In this document: positions 7,046-10,000 of the stretch, piece after piece
Layout of the letters: each line of letters starts with the position of its first letter
Position numbering within the stretch: position 1 is the first letter of the stretch
NCBI GenBank assembly: GCA_024691265.1
Contig: JAILNT010000408.1
Coordinates: 1-10,000, forward strand
Length of the DNA stretch: 10,000 nucleotides
Direction of reading: 5' to 3'
Source of the DNA: Treponema sp.
GTDB lineage: Bacteria > Spirochaetota > Spirochaetia > Treponematales > Treponemataceae
The notes under the pieces: generated by a model
The model's database searches: none
What the model was told of the DNA's origin: nothing
What the model saw: the letters and a program-made list of their open reading frames with translations, nothing else
Translations under genes and position numbers: made by a program

Positions 7046-7855
7046 TTATTTTCCATTCTTAAGGAAAGACTGTGAAAAATACTTAGCAGGAACACCAGCA
7101 TCTAATTCAAGTTTACCCATAATCATTCTTGTTTTATGATTTTTCTGAACATTATGAAGTAAAGTTGAAACAGGGATATCATAAGTTTTACCTGTCTTAC
7201 CTGTTTTCTTTTCAAGTTTTTCTACAGTAAGAACTTTTACCAATTCGCCTTTCTTATCATACATTTCAGCATAAACTGGAACATTTGTTGCTTTATCAAT
7301 CCACTGAATACGATATGAATACTGAGAATCCTTAGCCTTTGAAGGAATTGGAGTAGACTTTACTTTGTAACAAGTATAACCATTCTTACTCTCGCTTTCA
7401 GCCAAAAGTTCATGACTATCATCATCAAGTTCACGGGTACTCATATCATCGTATGTAGCATCACTACCCATGAATGAATCTCCTCCATTACTTGCAGCAA
7501 GCTTACGAGGGTCTCCTCCAAGACTTGGCATATAAATCCATTTATCATCATCAGAGCCTTCAACTTCTTTCTGCATATATCTTGTATTCTTTACAGAAGC
7601 TGGAGCCTGGAAAACCATTGTAATAGTTTCAAGACCATTTACACTCTTTCCAAATTCTTCAATAGCTCTTCTTTCTGTAGATTCTTCACCTGTTTTTTTA
7701 TTAACAGTAATCAAATCCATATAAACTACAGCATGGGTTGTATCAGGTTCTGCAACATCAAGAGCCATTTTTACAACTGTACGTCCATCAATTGCGAATG
7801 CAGCAGTTCCAACCATTAATGCAGCACAAGCAGAAATAATCTTTGTAATTTTCAT
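7046..7855 (-). CDS. Periplasmic LolA-like (outer membrane lipoprotein-sorting) protein
   Basis: A 269-residue secreted protein of the LolA-like family often annotated as outer membrane lipoprotein-sorting protein. The signal peptide is MKITKIISACAALMVGTAAFA, cleaved after Ala21. There is no lipobox at the cut, so the mature protein should be soluble in the periplasm. Family-type signatures are RYMQKEVEGSDDDKWIYMP (92-110), GGDPRKL (113-119) and SFMGSDATYDDMS (127-139), with a beta-rich remainder expected to form a half-open barrel that holds an acyl chain. It lies 27 bases downstream of the MMPL transporter gene and has a strong AAGGAG (7865-7870) 9 bases before ATG 7855, so it is almost surely in the same operon. 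The likely job is to carry a lipid or lipoprotein released by the pump towards the outer membrane. The substrate is unknown, and this is not the canonical LolA that works with LolCDE. Confidence 0.82.
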   Translation of the reverse strand: MKITKIISACAALMVGTAAFAIDGRTVVKMALDVAEPDTTHAVVYMDLITVNKKTGEESTERRAIEEFGKSVNGLETITMVFQAPASVKNTRYMQKEVEGSDDDKWIYMPSLGGDPRKLAASNGGDSFMGSDATYDDMSTRELDDDSHELLAESESKNGYTCYKVKSTPIPSKAKDSQYSYRIQWIDKATNVPVYAEMYDKKGELVKVLTVEKLEKKTGKTGKTYDIPVSTLLHNVQKNHKTRMIMGKLELDAGVPAKYFSQSFLKNGK

Positions 7856-7882
7856 AAAATGTAACTCCTTATCTAAGTAGAT

Positions 7883-10000
7883 TTATTTATTGCCCTTTTC
7901 GAGCTTTTCAATTTTTTCTTTATTACTGTCAACATCAATTGTAGAAGCAGTAGCAGCACCAGCAGGCATAGACTGAGGTTTATTCTTACCACGCATAAAT
8001 CTTGGATCTGTAAGATTTAATACACCAGGAATAATAGTCATAGCCATTGCAGAGCTTGTGAACATAACTACAGCAATCAAAAGACCTATATATCTTAAGA
8101 TAACGAAGTATGACAAGCACAATACAAGGAAGCCCAAACCTACAGCTATTGCATTTGTAACAATACCACTGCCACTTTTTCTGAATGTCCCAATAGTTAC
8201 AGTACGAAGGTCATCGCTCTTTTGTCTTTCAGCTTTATAAGATTCCATAAAGTGAATTGTGTAATCGATACCAACACCAACTGCAACAGAAGCAATGATA
8301 CTTGTAAACAAGTCAAGATTAATATTTGCAAATCCCATAACCATATAATTCAAAAGAATAGAGAATGCTAAAGGGAGACAGCCAATAAGACCTGCAAATG
8401 GAGATTTAAATGAAATTGCAAGAATAAGGAATACAGAAATCAAAGAAAGCAAGAGTGAAACAAGCTGACTTGAAACAACCATATCAGCCATAGCAGCTTC
8501 CATCTGAGCATTTCCTGTAGCTTCAAGTGTATAGCCTTCAGGGAAATGTTTCTTTGCATAATCTTCAGCATCTGCAATAACAGCCTTAGTACCAACAGTA
8601 TTATGAGTACGAAGCATTACTGTAATACGCATATCTTTTGGCTGAATCATATCAGACTGCAAAAACTTATTCATATCATCATTACCAAGAAGAATAAGGT
8701 ACTGAGAAACAAGATTTGCAAGACCTTCTTCATCTGTAACAGGATATTTTCTTACATCGCTAGGAACTTCATAATAGTCAAGACCATTATAATTCATCTT
8801 TTTCTGTAAAATACGAACTATATCTCTAACCTTCGCATGACTTCCTCCAGCTTCTGCATAAGCTGAATTAAGTAAAGCAATTCCGTCTGCATAGCTCATA
8901 GGCTTTGAAAGTTCTTCTGCATATTTAATGTTAGGGTCAACAAATTCATCTGTTGCAACATTTTCACTAGAAGAATTTTCATCATCGAAGAAACTTGAGA
9001 AGCCTTCATCAGAAGAGCTTTCACTTGTATTTTCTTCATCATCAAAGAAACTTGAAAAACCTTCATCAGAACTTTCATCTGTAGCATTTTCATCATCAAA
9101 GAAGCTAGAGAAACCTTCATCAGAAGAATCTTCAGCTACATAATCATCTTCAAAAGATTCAGAAGAAGAATCAGAAGCAATAACAGGAACATGCATAACC
9201 TGATTCATACGCTTTAAGAAAGTTGTAAATGAAACAATCTTTCCAATTTCAGGATGATGTAACTCAAGTTCTTTCTGCATATCATCAATAGGCTTCAAGA
9301 TAGAAGGCTTAGTCATATCACCATTTTCCTGACCTTTTACAAGAAGGAAGATTTGATTTGTACCAGCAAAACGTTCATCGATAGCATCTGTATCAAGTCT
9401 ATAATCACTATCTGGAGGCAAGTAATTAATCATAGCAGTATCTACAACAATTTTCTTAATTCCGAGAATAGAGAAAATAATTATAGCAAGACAAGTCAAT
9501 GCAAGACGAGGAGCTGTACCTGTAAAGAAACGATAAATTACATAGTAAGTAGAAGTACCTTCTTTTGAAGTTTCTCCATGACGATGAGCACGAGCAAGTT
9601 CAATCTTAGATTTTACACGGGCTTCAAGTTTTGCCATAATGCGGCTTTTATGTCCAATCTTATCCAGACGCTTAACCATAAGCATTGCAGGAATAAAGGT
9701 TACAGAAAGGACAAGTGCAAAAACAATACCCAAAGCTGTATAGAAAGAAAATCCCTTCAAAGGAATAATAGGACTTGTTACATTAGAAAGAAAGCCTATG
9801 AAAGTTGTAAGACCAGAAAGAAAAACAGCAATCCAAACATCTTTCAATGCAAAAAGAATAGCCTCTTTATGATTTTCTTTAGTAATCTCACCTTCAATTT
9901 CATCAAGAGCGATATAATAATGAGTAAGGACATGAATACCGTAAGCAGACCCACAGGCAATAAGAGCAACAGGAATAACAGATGAAACAAGAGTAAATAT
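7883..10000 (-). CDS. MMPL/RND-family inner-membrane transporter, 5' end outside window
   Basis: The frame is open to the right edge (first complete codon 9998-10000), giving 705 visible residues. The TTG at 9847 is an internal Leu codon. The visible part starts in a membrane segment of the first RND half: IFTLVSSVIPVALIACGSAY, then further segments near 55-73 and 86-108. A short cytoplasmic linker follows, then segment 165-184 that opens the second half. A periplasmic porter domain follows (about 185-507). Five more segments lie near 508-530, 533-554, 562-584, 610-631 and 633-658, and the protein ends in a charged cytoplasmic tail. The second half has the family GVGIDY motif (Asp579, Tyr580), where Asp is the expected proton relay. 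The equivalent place in the first half reads GSAYGIH, lacking Asp. Three tandem acidic repeats sit in the porter domain (288-342). With the LolA-like protein it probably moves a lipid or lipoprotein from the inner membrane using proton force; substrate unknown. Confidence 0.85.
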   Translation of the reverse strand: MFTLVSSVIPVALIACGSAYGIHVLTHYYIALDEIEGEITKENHKEAILFALKDVWIAVFLSGLTTFIGFLSNVTSPIIPLKGFSFYTALGIVFALVLSVTFIPAMLMVKRLDKIGHKSRIMAKLEARVKSKIELARAHRHGETSKEGTSTYYVIYRFFTGTAPRLALTCLAIIIFSILGIKKIVVDTAMINYLPPDSDYRLDTDAIDERFAGTNQIFLLVKGQENGDMTKPSILKPIDDMQKELELHHPEIGKIVSFTTFLKRMNQVMHVPVIASDSSSESFEDDYVAEDSSDEGFSSFFDDENATDESSDEGFSSFFDDEENTSESSSDEGFSSFFDDENSSSENVATDEFVDPNIKYAEELSKPMSYADGIALLNSAYAEAGGSHAKVRDIVRILQKKMNYNGLDYYEVPSDVRKYPVTDEEGLANLVSQYLILLGNDDMNKFLQSDMIQPKDMRITVMLRTHNTVGTKAVIADAEDYAKKHFPEGYTLEATGNAQMEAAMADMVVSSQLVSLLLSLISVFLILAISFKSPFAGLIGCLPLAFSILLNYMVMGFANINLDLFTSIIASVAVGVGIDYTIHFMESYKAERQKSDDLRTVTIGTFRKSGSGIVTNAIAVGLGFLVLCLSYFVILRYIGLLIAVVMFTSSAMAMTIIPGVLNLTDPRFMRGKNKPQSMPAGAATASTIDVDSNKEKIEKLEKGNK
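8975..9139 (-). repeat. Three tandem 54-57-base coding repeats (18, 19 and 18 residues)
   Basis: Units at 9086-9139, 9029-9085 and 8975-9028 each encode a variant of SSDEGFSSFFDDEN with a variable four-residue lead (VAED, ATDE, TSES). The middle unit has one extra Glu codon. The DNA units differ mostly at silent positions, so the array is not a very recent copy and the protein sequence appears to be kept. They lie in the periplasmic porter domain of the MMPL transporter. Confidence 0.9.

Noticed and set aside
8975..9139. CRISPR-like array suggested by 54-57-base spaced repeats
   Set aside because: The whole array is in frame inside the transporter, units are full-length imperfect copies without unique spacers, and differences are mostly silent.
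8928..9143. Plus-strand open frame opposite the pump repeats (Ser/Lys/Glu-rich)
   Set aside because: It is the antisense shadow of the acidic repeats, with no ribosome binding site or family resemblance.
9845..9847. TTG start of the MMPL transporter
   Set aside because: The upstream in-frame 51 codons encode a typical MMPL membrane segment and linker with no stop, so this is an internal Leu codon and the gene continues past 10000.

Overview
The window looks like chromosome from an AT-rich spirochaete, most probably a Treponema-type organism. The grounds are a FliG-like motor-domain protein, a lysine-pathway DapL resembling the chlamydial form, two outer-membrane beta-barrel proteins, and an MMPL transporter / LolA-like protein / beta-barrel cluster of the kind I associate with treponemes. 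The assignment is an inference from gene content, not from a marker gene.

Layout. Only the leftmost gene is on the plus strand: the 3' part of a beta-barrel protein whose reading frame is open through the left edge. All other genes are on the minus strand and read leftwards. From right to left they are an MMPL/RND transporter cut by the right edge, a periplasmic LolA-like protein, a beta-barrel protein, a FliG C-domain protein, a PcfJ-domain protein and dapL. dapL converges on the plus-strand gene across a long hairpin terminator at 1105-1159. Intergenic gaps are all under 150 bases and no RNA gene was recognised.

How the genes work together. The three genes from 10000 down to 5159 have the parts of an envelope lipid or lipoprotein trafficking system: an inner-membrane RND pump, a periplasmic carrier of the LolA fold and an outer-membrane barrel. 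The substrate is unknown. The transporter carries three tandem 18-19-residue acidic Ser/Phe/Asp repeats in a periplasmic region. The barrel protein carries a very similar Ser/Asp/Phe tract just after its signal peptide. This shared feature is the most interesting signal in the window. The barrel gene seems to have its own promoter and a strong hairpin at the start of its mRNA.

The FliG-like and PcfJ-like genes form a tight pair (15-base gap, ribosome binding site overlapping the upstream stop) in a visibly more AT-rich stretch, apart from any flagellar gene. dapL supplies LL-diaminopimelate for lysine and/or peptidoglycan synthesis. Other points to note are an in-frame TAG that seems to cut the last strand off the plus-strand barrel, loss of one torque residue in the FliG-like protein, and loss of the usual Asp in the first half of the MMPL pump while the second half keeps it.
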